Both the position numbers and the translations under genes were made by a program. Under the pieces are notes generated by a model. That model ran no database searches. It saw only the letters and a program-made list of their open reading frames with translations, and was not told the origin of the DNA. Below are positions 18,008 through 26,870 of a stretch of DNA of 64,000 nucleotides, piece by piece. Within the stretch, counting starts at the first letter, position 1. Every line of letters begins with the position of its first letter. The stretch comes from Amycolatopsis regifaucium (GTDB lineage: Bacteria; Actinomycetota; Actinomycetes; Mycobacteriales; Pseudonocardiaceae), in contig NZ_LQCI01000009.1 of the NCBI RefSeq assembly GCF_001613935.1, forward strand, positions 344,484 through 408,483. The letters are read 5' to 3'.

Positions 18008-19686
18008 CGTCGCGGTCCTTTCCGGGCGGACGCGATCGCGCGACGGCGGGCGGCGAGGCGGTGCATGACGTCGTTGGCGCCGCGGCCGAAGTAGTCGTGC
18101 AGCGCGGCGTACTCGGTGTACAGGTCGTCGTAGGCTTTGACGTTCTCGGCGATCGGCCGGTAGACGGCGCGGCGGACCGAGCCCATCTCGGCCGCGGCGG
18201 CGGGGACGTCCGGATGCGCGCCCGCGGCGACGGCGGCGTGGATCGCCGAACCGAGCGCGGGACTCTGCGCCGACCCCGCCACCGACAGCGGCAGGTTGGT
18301 GACGTCGGCGTAAATCTGCATCAGCAGCGGGTTCTTGACCAGGCCACCGGCGACGATCAGTTCCGTGACGGGGACACCCGCCCGTTCGAAGGTCTCGATG
18401 ATGGTCCTGGTACCGAACGCGGTCGCCTCCAGCAGCGCCCGGTAGGTGTCCTCGGCGCGGGTCGCCAGCGTCTGCCCGACGATCATCCCGGACAGTTCGT
18501 GATCGACCAGCACCGAGCGGTTCCCGCTGTGCCAGTCCAGCGCGACGAGGCCGTGTTCACCGATCTCCTGCGTCGCGGCGAGGCGGGTGAGCAACTCGTG
18601 GACGGAGACGCCCGCCTCCTGCGCGTCGTACACATAGGACGCCGGGACACCGTGTTCGACGAACCAGCCGAAGATGTCGCCGACGCCGCTCTGGCCGGCC
18701 TCGTAGCCCCACTGCCCGGAGATGATCCCGCCTTCGACTACGCCGCACATGCCCGGCACCTCGCGCAGTTCGGCCCCGTTCATCACGTGACAGGTCGAAG
18801 TGCCCATGATCGCGACCATCTGCCCCGGCGCGACCGCCTGGACGGCGGGCGCGGTGACGTGCGCGTCCACGTTCCCGACGGCGACCGCGATCCCTTCGCG
18901 CAACCCGGTCCACTCGGCGGCCTGCGCGCTGAGCGTGCCCGCCTTGTCGCCCAGCGATCCCAGCGGATGAGTCAGCTTTTCATCCACAAAGGACCCGAAG
19001 CCCGGTGCCAGCGCTTCGAGGAAGCCGGCGCCCGGATACCGGCCGTCCTGGAGGATCCCCTTGTACCCGGCGGTGCAGGCGTTGCGGACGTAAGTGCCGG
19101 TGAGCTGCCAGACGATCCAGTCCGCCAGTTCGACCCAGTGCCGCATCCGCGCGTACACCCCGGGCGCCTCTTCGAAGATTTCCAGCGCCTTGGCGAACTC
19201 CCACTCCGAGGAGATCAGCCCGCCATAGCGCGGCAGCCACGATTCGCCGCGCTCGCGCGCCAGCGCGTTGATCCGGTCCGCCTGCGGTTGCGCGGAATGG
19301 TGCCGCCACAGCTTCACGTAGGCATGCGGTTCGCCGGCGAACTCCGGCAGTTCGCACAGCGGTGTGCCCTCGGCCGTGGTCGGCACCATGGTGCACGCGG
19401 TGAAGTCGGTCCCGATGCCGATGACGTCGGCCGGAGCCACTCCGGCGGCCCGAATGGCCTCCGGCACGGCGGAGCGGAGGACGTCGACGTAATCCGAGGG
19501 CACCTGCAGCGCCCAGTCCGGCGGCAGGCCCTGTCCGGTCTCCGGCAGGATCCGGTCGATCACGCCGTGGCGGTACTCCGAAACCGCGCTGCCCAGTTCC
19601 GCGCCGTCACGGACCCGGACCACCACGGCCCGGCCGGACAGCGTCCCGAAATCGACGCCGACGACCAGCGGTTCCCCTGTACTCAC
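18004..19686 (-). CDS. araB: L-ribulokinase
   Basis: 560 residues, FGGY-kinase fold. VVGVDFGTLSGRAVVV is the N-terminal phosphate loop; IGIGTDFTACTMVPT and the C-terminal VAGGLVKNPLLMQIYADV are AraB features. It phosphorylates L-ribulose with ATP. I place the start at GTG 19686, which has GGGAG 7 nt upstream; a TTG at 19701 would overlap the operator and has no good ribosome site. First gene of araB-araD-araA, each overlapping the next, and preceded by an AraR-type operator. Confidence 0.95.
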   Translation of the reverse strand: MSTGEPLVVGVDFGTLSGRAVVVRVRDGAELGSAVSEYRHGVIDRILPETGQGLPPDWALQVPSDYVDVLRSAVPEAIRAAGVAPADVIGIGTDFTACTMVPTTAEGTPLCELPEFAGEPHAYVKLWRHHSAQPQADRINALARERGESWLPRYGGLISSEWEFAKALEIFEEAPGVYARMRHWVELADWIVWQLTGTYVRNACTAGYKGILQDGRYPGAGFLEALAPGFGSFVDEKLTHPLGSLGDKAGTLSAQAAEWTGLREGIAVAVGNVDAHVTAPAVQAVAPGQMVAIMGTSTCHVMNGAELREVPGMCGVVEGGIISGQWGYEAGQSGVGDIFGWFVEHGVPASYVYDAQEAGVSVHELLTRLAATQEIGEHGLVALDWHSGNRSVLVDHELSGMIVGQTLATRAEDTYRALLEATAFGTRTIIETFERAGVPVTELIVAGGLVKNPLLMQIYADVTNLPLSVAGSAQSPALGSAIHAAVAAGAHPDVPAAAAEMGSVRRAVYRPIAENVKAYDDLYTEYAALHDYFGRGANDVMHRLAARRRAIASARKGPRR

Positions 19687-19699
19687 TTCATTCTCCCGC

Positions 19700-19717
19700 A
19701 ATGTTAGCGTTCACATT
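19700..19717. promoter_or_regulatory. AraR-type LacI operator upstream of araB
   Basis: AATGTTAGCGTTCACATT has exact outer 5-bp arms and the central TTAGCGT shared with the sites at 24343 and 25476. It lies 14 bp before the araB GTG, where a bound repressor would block the promoter. Imperfect in two half-site positions. The regulator is inferred to be the LacI protein at 24396-25430. Confidence 0.65.
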
Positions 19718-19756
19718 CTTGGTCGGAGGCCACCGCGAAGTGCGGTGGCGGCGGTT

Positions 19757-20743
19757 TTACGTGGCCCGCCTCCCGGCGAGCCGTTGCAGGACGATGAAGG
19801 CGAACAGCAGCGCTCCCGTGATGATCGAGGTCCACCAGGAGTTGAGCGTGCCGTCGAAGGTGATCAGCGTCTGGATGATGCCGAGCACCATGATCCCGAG
19901 CACCGTGCCGAGGACGTAGCCGGAGCCACCGGTGAGCAGCGTGCCGCCGATGACGACCGCCGCGATCGCGGTCAGCTCCAGCCCTACGCCGTTCAGCGGG
20001 TCACCGGAGGACTTGTACAGCACCAGCAGCAGACCGCCGAGCGCCGAGCAGAACCCGCTGAGCGTGTAGACCGCGATCCTCGTGCGGCCCACGTTCAGCC
20101 CCATCAGCAGCGCGGACTTCGGGTTGCCGCCGATGGCGTACACCGTCCGGCCGAACCGCGTTCCGTAAAGGACGTACGCCGCGATGGCGACCACCACGAG
20201 CGCGACGACCACGCCGATCGAGATGTGCAGTTCCGGGCCGAGCGGGAGCTGCGTCTGTGCCAGGTTCGCGACGGTCGGGTTGTCGATCGAGTACGCCTGG
20301 GTGCTGATCGTGTAGCAAAGCCCCCTGGCGAAGAACATCCCGATCAAGGTCGCGATGAACGGCTGGATCTCGAAGACGTGGACCAGCACGCCCATCCCGA
20401 AGCCGAGCACCGCGCCGATCACCAGTACCGCCGGGATCACCGCGTACACCGGCCACGACTGATTCTGCAGCAGGTCGGCGGAGACGACTGTGGACAGTGC
20501 GACCACCGAGCCGACGGACAGGTCGATCCCGCCGGTGAGGATCACGAACGTCATCCCGACCGCGACCACCAGCAGGAAAGCGTTGTTGATGAACAGGTCG
20601 AGCACGACCTGCCCGGAACCGAAGGCCGGGTAGCTGGAGGCTCCGTAGACGTACGCGCCGATGAGCATCGCCATCGTCGCCAGGATCGGGAGGTGCCGCC
20701 GCCGCGGCCGGTAACCCTTGACCCGGGTCAGCATCGTGGTCAT
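19757..20743 (-). CDS. Sugar ABC permease, YjfF type
   Basis: 328 residues, RbsC-like with about eight to ten membrane helices. GGIDLSVGSVVALSTVVSAD is the family signature. Its ATG overlaps the stop of the companion permease by 4 bp. The two-permease organisation, one ATPase and one binding protein, matches YtfQRT-YjfF of E. coli and AraUVWZ of Shewanella. It likely pairs with the YtfT-like protein as a heterodimeric channel. Last gene of this importer, 70 bp before araB, a gap that holds the araB operator. Confidence 0.85.
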   Translation of the reverse strand: MTTMLTRVKGYRPRRRHLPILATMAMLIGAYVYGASSYPAFGSGQVVLDLFINNAFLLVVAVGMTFVILTGGIDLSVGSVVALSTVVSADLLQNQSWPVYAVIPAVLVIGAVLGFGMGVLVHVFEIQPFIATLIGMFFARGLCYTISTQAYSIDNPTVANLAQTQLPLGPELHISIGVVVALVVVAIAAYVLYGTRFGRTVYAIGGNPKSALLMGLNVGRTRIAVYTLSGFCSALGGLLLVLYKSSGDPLNGVGLELTAIAAVVIGGTLLTGGSGYVLGTVLGIMVLGIIQTLITFDGTLNSWWTSIITGALLFAFIVLQRLAGRRAT

Positions 20744-21786
20744 ACCCCGGCCTCCACCTTCTCCGGCGCGACGATGGGCGACGGTGGCGGCGTTTTCCGC
20801 CGCCTGCCGAACTTCCTGCGGAACACCGGCGACTGCAACAGGCAGACCACCAGCACGACCAGCGCCTTGAACAGCATGATCGCCTGCGGAGCGATGCCGA
20901 GCGCGTATACCGTGGTGGTCAGCGTCTGGATGAGCAGCGCGCCGATCACCGAACCGGTGAGCGAGAACCGGCCGCCGGTCAGTTGCGTACCACCGATGAC
21001 GATGGCGAGGATCGCGTCGAGTTCGATGAACTGCCCGGCGTTGTTGCCGTCCGCGCTGTGCACGTTCGCGCTGATCATCAGCCCGGCGATCCCGGCGCAG
21101 AGCGCGCAGAAGACGTAGGTGAGCCAGCTCAGCCGGGCCGACCGCAGCCCGGCGAGCCTTCCGGCCTCCGGGTTGCCGCCGACGGATTCGACCAGCAGAC
21201 CCAGCGCGGAACGGCGGACCAGCACCGCGGCGATGGCGAAGACCGCGAGCGCGAGGAGGATCGCGCTCGGCAGCCCGAAGGTGAACCCGCTGCCGATCCA
21301 TTCGTAGGGATGCGAGTTGATCGTGATGATCTGGCCGCCGGTGATCAATTGCGCGATCCCGCGTCCGGCGACCATGAGGATCAGCGTCGCGATGATCGGC
21401 TGGATCCCCAGCACCGCCACCAGCCAGCCGTTCCACGCGCCGAGGGCGACGGCCAGTCCCAGCGCCATCCCGACCGCGGCGAGGGTTCCGCCGAGACTGT
21501 TCTGATCACCGAGGCCGCTGATGTGCAGGCAGGCGAGCGCCCCGCTGATCGCGACGACCGCGCCGACGGAGAGGTCGATCCCCCGGGTCGCCACCACCAA
21601 GGTCATGCCGATCGCGATGAGGATCAGCGGCGCCCCGTTTTTCAGGATGTCGATCAGGTTCCCGTAGAGATGCCCGTCGCGCAGTTCGAGGGCGAAGAAC
21701 GACGGCTGCGCGATGAGATCGCCCAGCAGCAACACCAGCAGCGCGACCACGGGCCAGAACAACCGATGTGCGGTCAGTACCTTCAT
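20740..21786 (-). CDS. Sugar ABC permease, YtfT type
   Basis: 348 residues with about eight to ten membrane helices. MTLVVATRGIDLSVGAVVAI is the conserved permease stretch. ATG overlaps the ATPase stop (ATGA) and its own stop overlaps the next permease start. It forms one half of the channel for the YtfQ-like binding protein. Clearly a different transporter from the MmsA/B set lower in the island. Substrate inferred from context as a furanose form of arabinose or galactose. Confidence 0.85.
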   Translation of the reverse strand: MKVLTAHRLFWPVVALLVLLLGDLIAQPSFFALELRDGHLYGNLIDILKNGAPLILIAIGMTLVVATRGIDLSVGAVVAISGALACLHISGLGDQNSLGGTLAAVGMALGLAVALGAWNGWLVAVLGIQPIIATLILMVAGRGIAQLITGGQIITINSHPYEWIGSGFTFGLPSAILLALAVFAIAAVLVRRSALGLLVESVGGNPEAGRLAGLRSARLSWLTYVFCALCAGIAGLMISANVHSADGNNAGQFIELDAILAIVIGGTQLTGGRFSLTGSVIGALLIQTLTTTVYALGIAPQAIMLFKALVVLVVCLLQSPVFRRKFGRRRKTPPPSPIVAPEKVEAGV

Positions 21787-23303
21787 CGGCCGACTCCTTC
21801 CGCCATTGTCGCCATGACCCGTTCGGCGGTCAGGGATTCGTTGTCCAGCACCGCGACCACCGTCCGGTCGCGCAACACGGCGACCCGGTGGCTGAGCCGC
21901 AGCACTTCTTCGAGTTCGGCGGAGATGAACACCACGGCCATGCCCTCGCCGGAAAGCCGCGTGACGAGCCGCTGGATCTCCGTCTTGGCGCCGATGTCGA
22001 TGCCACGCGTCGGCTCGTCGAGGATCAGCAGCCGCGGTTCGGTGATGAGCCAGCGCGCGAGCAGCACCTTCTGCTGGTTTCCGCCGCTGAGGTCGCCGAC
22101 CTTCGCCTCGGCGTTGGCGGGGCGGATGTCGAGCGCCTTGATGTAGCGCTCGGCGATCTCGTCCTGCCGCCGCCGCGAGATCGGCCGTGCCCAGCCGCGG
22201 GAGGCCTGCAGCGCGAGCACGATGTTCTCGCGCACCGTGAGTTCCTCGACGAGGCCTTCGGTCTTGCGGTTCTCCGAACAGAACGCGATCCGCCGGTCGA
22301 GCCCCGAACGCGGGGTCTTCAGCGACACCGGTTCGCCGTTGATCCGTACCGAACCGCTGTCCGCGTGATCGGCGCCGAACAGCAGCCTGGCCAGCTCGGT
22401 TCGGCCGGAGCCGAGCAACCCCGCCAGGCCGATGACCTCGCCCTCGCGGATGTCGAGCGAGAACGGAGCGACACCGCCCTTGCGCCCGACGCCATCCGCT
22501 TCGAGGAACACCGGAGCGCCCGCCACCTCGGAGCGGCTGTGCCCCGCGTCCTCGAGATCCTCGAGTACGGCGAGTTCCTTGCCGATCATCCTGGTGACCA
22601 GGTCGACCGGGCTGATCTCCTCGGTGCGGTACTCACCGATGAGCTTTCCGTTGCGCAGCACCGTCATCCGGTCCGCGACGGCGAACACCTGCTCGATGAA
22701 ATGGGAGACGAACAGGATCGCCATCCCCTGCTCCCGCAGCGACCGCACCACGTTCAGCAGCTGCTCGACCTCGCCGGTGTCCAAACTGGACGTGGGCTCG
22801 TCGAGGATGAGGACGCGGGCGTCGACGTCGAGCGCCCTGGCGATCGCGACCAGCTGCTGCACCGCGATCGAACAGCTGCCCAGCTCGGCCGACACGTCCA
22901 CTTCGACGTCCAGCCTGGCCAGCAGCGCTGCCGCCCGGCGGCGCATCCCGCGCCAGTCGATACGGCCGCGCCGTCGCGGCTCCTTGCCGAGGCAGATGTT
23001 CTCCGCCACCGACAGGTTCGGGCAGAGGTTCACTTCCTGGTACACGGTGCTGACGCCGGATCGCTGCGCCTCCCCCGGGCCACTGAACGCGACCGGATTC
23101 CCGGCGAGTTCGATCGTGCCCGCGTCCACCCCGTAGACGCCGGTGAGCACCTTGATCAGGGTGGATTTGCCGGCACCGTTCTCACCCATCAGCGCGTGCA
23201 CCTCACCGGGGAACATCCGGAAGGAGACGTCGTCGAGGGCGACCACACCGGGGAATTCCTTCCGGATGTGGCTCATCCGCAGGATCGCAGGGGGTTCTGT
23301 CAT
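21783..23303 (-). CDS. Sugar ABC ATPase with two ABC domains, YtfR type
   Basis: 506 residues with two nucleotide-binding domains. Walker [20 protein letters not shown] in the first; [20 protein letters not shown] and [13 protein letters not shown] in the second. It energises the two-permease channel. RIDWRGMRRRAAALLARL and [20 protein letters not shown] are in the first domain. It starts 35 bp after the binding protein gene. Gene order binding protein, ATPase, permease, permease matches the E. coli ytf operon exactly. Confidence 0.88.
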   Translation of the reverse strand: MTEPPAILRMSHIRKEFPGVVALDDVSFRMFPGEVHALMGENGAGKSTLIKVLTGVYGVDAGTIELAGNPVAFSGPGEAQRSGVSTVYQEVNLCPNLSVAENICLGKEPRRRGRIDWRGMRRRAAALLARLDVEVDVSAELGSCSIAVQQLVAIARALDVDARVLILDEPTSSLDTGEVEQLLNVVRSLREQGMAILFVSHFIEQVFAVADRMTVLRNGKLIGEYRTEEISPVDLVTRMIGKELAVLEDLEDAGHSRSEVAGAPVFLEADGVGRKGGVAPFSLDIREGEVIGLAGLLGSGRTELARLLFGADHADSGSVRINGEPVSLKTPRSGLDRRIAFCSENRKTEGLVEELTVRENIVLALQASRGWARPISRRRQDEIAERYIKALDIRPANAEAKVGDLSGGNQQKVLLARWLITEPRLLILDEPTRGIDIGAKTEIQRLVTRLSGEGMAVVFISAELEEVLRLSHRVAVLRDRTVVAVLDNESLTAERVMATMAEGVGR

Positions 23304-23338
23304 CGCTGACCTTGTTTCGGGGGGACGCGGGCGGGAGA

Positions 23339-24313
23339 TCAGTACTGGCGCTGCGGCAGCGCGGCCCTGGCGGCCGCCTGGTCGAACTCGGTCTCGGCGG
23401 TCTCGATGCGCGGCGGCACCTGCTCACCGGCGGCGACCTTCTTGACCAGGTCCATCAACTGCGGGCCGAGCAGCGGGTTGCATTCGACGACGTGGTTGAT
23501 CTTGCCGTCGGCCAGTGCCTGCAACGCGTCGCGGACGCCGTCGACCGAGACGATCTTGATGTCCTTGCCGGGCACCTTCCCGGCCGCCTGGATCGCTTCG
23601 ATGGCACCGAGCGCCATGTCGTCGTTGTGCGCGTACAGCACGTCGATCTTGGGCTGGGACTTCAGGAAGGCCTCCATGACCTCCTTGCCCTTGGCGCGGG
23701 TGAACTCACCGGTCTGCGACGCGACGACCTTGAACTTGGGGTTCGACGCGATGACGTCGGCGAAACCCTTCTTGCGGTCGTTCGCCGGCGCGGAACCGGT
23801 GGTGCCCTGGAGTTCGACGATGTTCACGTCACCGGCGGCCGAGCCGAACTCCTTCGCCAGCCACTCGCCTGCCTTCTTGCCCTCGGCGACGAAGTCCGAA
23901 CCGAGGAAGGTCTTGTAGAGCGTCTTGTCCTGGGAGTCGACGGCCCGGTCGGTGAGGATCACCGGGATGTTCGCCGTCTTCGCCTCCTTGAGCACGGTGT
24001 CCCAGCCCGACTCGACGACCGGCGAGAAGGCGATCACCTTGACCTTCTGCTGGATGTAGGACCGGATCGCGGTGATCTGGTTCTCCTGCTTCTGCTGCGC
24101 GTCGGAGAACTTCAGCTCGACCCCGGCCGCCTTCGCGGAGTCCTGGATCGACTTGGTGTTCGCGGTCCGCCAGCCGCTTTCCGCGCCCACCTGGGCGAAC
24201 CCGAGGGTGATGGCGCCGCCCTCACCCGTTCCGCCACCGCCACCGCCGCACGCGGTGAGCACGAGCATCCCGGCCACTCCGGCCACGATCGCCGTCCACG
24301 GTTTTCTTGCCAC
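23339..24313 (-). CDS. YtfQ-type sugar-binding lipoprotein
   Basis: 324 residues from GTG 24313, which has AGGAG 5 nt upstream. ARKPWTAIVAGVAGMLVLTA then CGGGG is a lipoprotein signal. The mature protein begins TLGFAQVGAESGWRTANTKS, the YtfQ signature, and continues QQKQENQITAIRSYIQQKVK and IPVILTDRAVDSQD. E. coli YtfQ binds furanose sugars, chiefly galactofuranose; the Shewanella AraU relative serves arabinose. In this context L-arabinofuranose or galactofuranose released by the exported enzymes is the likely ligand. An AraR-type operator lies 30 bp upstream. Confidence 0.88.
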   Translation of the reverse strand: MARKPWTAIVAGVAGMLVLTACGGGGGGTGEGGAITLGFAQVGAESGWRTANTKSIQDSAKAAGVELKFSDAQQKQENQITAIRSYIQQKVKVIAFSPVVESGWDTVLKEAKTANIPVILTDRAVDSQDKTLYKTFLGSDFVAEGKKAGEWLAKEFGSAAGDVNIVELQGTTGSAPANDRKKGFADVIASNPKFKVVASQTGEFTRAKGKEVMEAFLKSQPKIDVLYAHNDDMALGAIEAIQAAGKVPGKDIKIVSVDGVRDALQALADGKINHVVECNPLLGPQLMDLVKKVAAGEQVPPRIETAETEFDQAAARAALPQRQY

Positions 24314-24342
24314 ATCGACTCCTAGATCCGCACTGATCATTT

Positions 24343-24358
24343 GAGTTAGCGTTAACAG
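24343..24358. promoter_or_regulatory. AraR-type LacI operator upstream of the YtfQ-like gene
   Basis: GAGTTAGCGTTAACAG, with GTTA/TAAC arms around GCGT. It lies between araR and the importer operon, 30 bp before its start. It shares TTAGCG with the other two sites. A bound LacI protein here would repress the first importer. Confidence 0.65.
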
Positions 24359-24395
24359 TTGATGGTGCTGTCACCGGCGGGAACCCCTGGCGGCA

Positions 24396-25430
24396 CTACG
24401 AGATGCCGGTGCTCTCCCGCACGATCAATTCAGGGGTCACCAGGTCACGCGCCCGTTCTTCGCCGCCGTTCATCCGGCGGCGGAGCAGGTCGAACGTGCG
24501 CCTGCCGACTTCGACGAAGTCCTGCCGCACCGTCGTGAGCGGCGGTGTGTAGTAGGCCGCCTCCGGCACGTCGTCGAAACCGACGATCCGCACCTCGCCC
24601 GGCACGTTCACCCCGGCCTCGGTGCAGGCGCGGAGAAAGCCGAGTGCCATCTGGTCGTTGGCCACGAACACCGCGTCCAGTCCCTTTTCACCGACGAGGG
24701 ATCGCCCCGCCGCGTACCCGGAACGCGCACTCCAGTCACCCCGCACGACGGGCGGGATCCGCGCGCCGCGCCGCTCCAGGGTCTCCCGCCAGCCACGCTC
24801 GCGGTCGAGCGCCTCCAGCCAGTCTTCTGGTCCGGCCACATGCCAGACGGTCTCGTGCCCCAGCCCCAGCAGGTGTTCGGTCGCCCGGCGGGCGCCGTCG
24901 TACTGGTCGACCGAGATGACCGGTACCGGCGCGTCTCTCCCGCCGCCGACCGCGACGAGCGGCACGTCACTGGGTGCCGCTTCGAGTGCCCGCCCGGCGG
25001 TGACGTGCGGGGCGATGACGACGATGCCTTCGACGGCCTGGCGCCGCAGCCGCTCCACCGCGTCGGTGATGGACGACCGGCCGGGACGGCTGATGCTGGT
25101 TATGGTCGTCGCGTAGCCCGCCTCGCGGGCGGCGTGTTCGATTCCGCTCAACGTGCTGGCCGGACCGTAGAGGTTCGCCTCCAGCGCGACCACGCCGAGG
25201 GTCCCCGAGCGGCCGGTGACCAGGGCGCGGGCGACCGAGTTCGGCCGATAGTCCAGTTGCTCGATCGCGGCGTTGACCCGGACGCGGGTCTCGGCGCGGA
25301 CCGGGCCGGTGCCGTTGATGACCCGGGAGACCGTCATATGCGAAACCCCGGCGAGCGCGGCGACGTCGGTCAGGCTCGCCTGCTTGCCCGCGGGCACCTT
25401 GCTCTCTTCGCCGACGGTGTCGCGTGCCAT
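24396..25430 (-). CDS. araR: LacI-family repressor of arabinose genes
   Basis: 344 residues. LTDVAALAGVSHMTVSRVIN is the LacI helix-turn-helix near residue 20; the rest is a periplasmic-binding-like ligand domain (VFVANDQMALGFLRA, EVRIVGFDDVPEAAYYTPPL). ATG 25430 is chosen because AGGAG lies 7 nt upstream and the HTH then sits at the usual distance; a TTG at 25475 lacks a ribosome site. It is first in the arabinose run. Operators with TTAGCG cores at its own promoter, before the importer and before araB suggest autoregulation and arabinose control. The gene symbol is by analogy. Confidence 0.88.
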   Translation of the reverse strand: MARDTVGEESKVPAGKQASLTDVAALAGVSHMTVSRVINGTGPVRAETRVRVNAAIEQLDYRPNSVARALVTGRSGTLGVVALEANLYGPASTLSGIEHAAREAGYATTITSISRPGRSSITDAVERLRRQAVEGIVVIAPHVTAGRALEAAPSDVPLVAVGGGRDAPVPVISVDQYDGARRATEHLLGLGHETVWHVAGPEDWLEALDRERGWRETLERRGARIPPVVRGDWSARSGYAAGRSLVGEKGLDAVFVANDQMALGFLRACTEAGVNVPGEVRIVGFDDVPEAAYYTPPLTTVRQDFVEVGRRTFDLLRRRMNGGEERARDLVTPELIVRESTGIS

Positions 25431-25475
25431 CGCCTGTCTCCTGTCGCAGCCCTCGCCGGGTGACGAGTGTCGCAA

Positions 25476-25491
25476 GTGTTAGCGATAACAC
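25476..25491. promoter_or_regulatory. AraR-type LacI operator at the araR promoter
   Basis: GTGTTAGCGATAACAC is a near-perfect 16-bp palindrome (one mismatched pair). It lies 46 bp upstream of the araR ATG. It is the best of the three TTAGCG sites and suggests autoregulation. Confidence 0.72.
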
Positions 25492-25573
25492 GGACAGGGT
25501 CAAGAGGACTTTCCGTCACAGTCGGGTCACGGGCCGGGCCGCCGGTTGAACCCGCTGCAGGTGGAAGCCTCTC

Positions 25574-25652
25574 TTAGGTACCTACTCTCGCGTGAAGTAC
25601 ATGATGGCCCCCTTCCTTGCGCTAGGCGCAAGGAAGGGGGCCATCATGTACT
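25574..25652. repeat. Second copy of the 57-bp hairpin and GGTACC box
   Basis: TTAGGTACCTACTC at 25574-25587 precedes a hairpin with 27-bp perfect arms at 25596-25622 and 25626-25652 and a 3-nt loop. The arms are identical to those at 3909-3965; the loop is TAG here and CTA there. It sits between cebR and araR, downstream of cebR. The outer CTCGTGAGTG arms of the first copy are absent. The 260-bp gap between these genes contains this element and the araR promoter. Confidence 0.85.
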
Positions 25653-25690
25653 GGGGAAGGAGCTCAGCCGACCCGCTACCGACACCCGGT

Positions 25691-26737
25691 TCAGCTCGAG
25701 GCGCGATGGGTGAGGGAGACCGGCAGGATCTGCTGACGGGGCTTGAGATCCCGGTCGTCCATCACCGCCAGCAGCGTCTCGACCATCGCGTGGACCTGCT
25801 CGCGCGGGTCCTGGTGCACCGAGGTCAGCGGCGGGTCCATCTCCGGCGCCAGCGTCGCGTTGTCGTCGAAGCTGACGACGGCGACGTCGGCGGGGATCCG
25901 CCGCCCGGCCGCGTGCAGGGTCCGGAGCGCGCCGAGGGCCATCATGTCGCTGGCCACGAAGACGGCGTCGAGGTCGGGGCGCCGCTCGAGCAGGTTCGCC
26001 ATCGCCCGCGCGCCACCTGCGAGCGTGAAGTCGGCCTCCTCGACCAGGTCCCCCGGATCGAGTCCGGCGTCGAGCAGGGTCTTGCGCCAGCCGGAGAGGC
26101 GGTCGATCGCCGCGCTCTGGTCCTGCGGTCCCGCGATCGTGGCGATCCGCCGGCGACCCGCGTCGACCAGATGCGCGACAGCCAGCTTCGCGCCGCCCTC
26201 GTTGTCGAAGTCGACGACGTGGACACCGCGTTTGAGCCCGGCGGCCTGTCCGCCGTACACCACTGGGATCCTCAGCTGGCGCAACGCCTTGGGCAGCGGG
26301 TCGGTCCGGTGCGGCGCGAACACCAGCACGCCGTCGACGTGCCCTCCGTCGAGGAACCGCACCGTGCGGTCGAGGTCCTCCCGGGTGTCGCTGAAGATCA
26401 AGACCATCTGGCAGCCGATGTCGGCCAGTTCACGGTAACCGGCCCGCATGACCGCGGTGCGGTACGGGTCGTCGAGCAGGCGCGCCTCCGGCTCCGACAG
26501 CACGACCGCGACCGCGCCGGTCCGCCGGGTCACCAGCGACCGGGCCGCCTGGTTCGGGGAGTAGCCGAGCGCGAGGGCCGCGGCCTGCACCTTCTCCCTG
26601 GAGCGCGCGCTGACATAGCCGTCGTCGTTGAGCGCGCGAGACGCCGTCGACCGGCTGACCCCGGCGGACGCGGCGACGTCTTCCAACGTCGGCCGCTCGT
26701 CTTCCCCTGGTCGAGGACCCACCCGCGTCACCTTCAC
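25691..26737 (-). CDS. cebR: CebR-type LacI repressor of cellobiose uptake
   Basis: 348 residues from GTG 26737. TLEDVAASAGVSRSTASRAL is the HTH, followed by a LacI ligand domain (DAVFVASDMMALGALRTLHA). It is divergent from cebEFG-bglC, and the intergenic region holds TGGGAGCGCTCCCA, the operator known for Streptomyces CebR. The second, weaker site near its own start suggests autoregulation. In Streptomyces, cellobiose or cellotriose releases the repressor. The identification rests on operator plus neighbourhood. Confidence 0.9.
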   Translation of the reverse strand: MKVTRVGPRPGEDERPTLEDVAASAGVSRSTASRALNDDGYVSARSREKVQAAALALGYSPNQAARSLVTRRTGAVAVVLSEPEARLLDDPYRTAVMRAGYRELADIGCQMVLIFSDTREDLDRTVRFLDGGHVDGVLVFAPHRTDPLPKALRQLRIPVVYGGQAAGLKRGVHVVDFDNEGGAKLAVAHLVDAGRRRIATIAGPQDQSAAIDRLSGWRKTLLDAGLDPGDLVEEADFTLAGGARAMANLLERRPDLDAVFVASDMMALGALRTLHAAGRRIPADVAVVSFDDNATLAPEMDPPLTSVHQDPREQVHAMVETLLAVMDDRDLKPRQQILPVSLTHRASS

Positions 26738-26788
26738 TCTTCAGCACCACCCGGACACCGACAGCTTAATCTCCGGCGGCGAAAACGC

Positions 26789-26802
26789 TGAGAGCGCTCC
26801 CC
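26789..26802. promoter_or_regulatory. Weaker CebR operator near cebR
   Basis: TGAGAGCGCTCCCC matches the 14-bp CebR operator at 12 positions. It lies 52 bp upstream of the cebR GTG, suitable for autoregulation. Confidence 0.65.
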
Positions 26803-26829
26803 TGATGGAAACGCTCTGATTACAAGCCC

Positions 26830-26858
26830 TTGACACGACCAAAGGGTGGCGACAGACT
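26830..26858 (+). promoter_or_regulatory. cebE promoter
   Basis: TTGACA at 26830-26835 and CAGACT at 26853-26858 with a 17-bp spacer give a good primary sigma promoter directed at cebE. The perfect CebR operator lies about 12 bp downstream, at or just past the expected start of transcription, where it would block initiation or elongation. Confidence 0.6.
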
Positions 26859-26870
26859 CTGCGCATCCTC

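Noticed and set aside
18004..19701. Longer araB from TTG 19701
   Set aside because: Overlaps the operator dyad; GTG 19686 has GGGAG at good spacing.
24396..25475. Longer araR from TTG 25475
   Set aside because: No ribosome site; ATG 25430 has AGGAG and normal HTH spacing, and 25475 abuts the operator.
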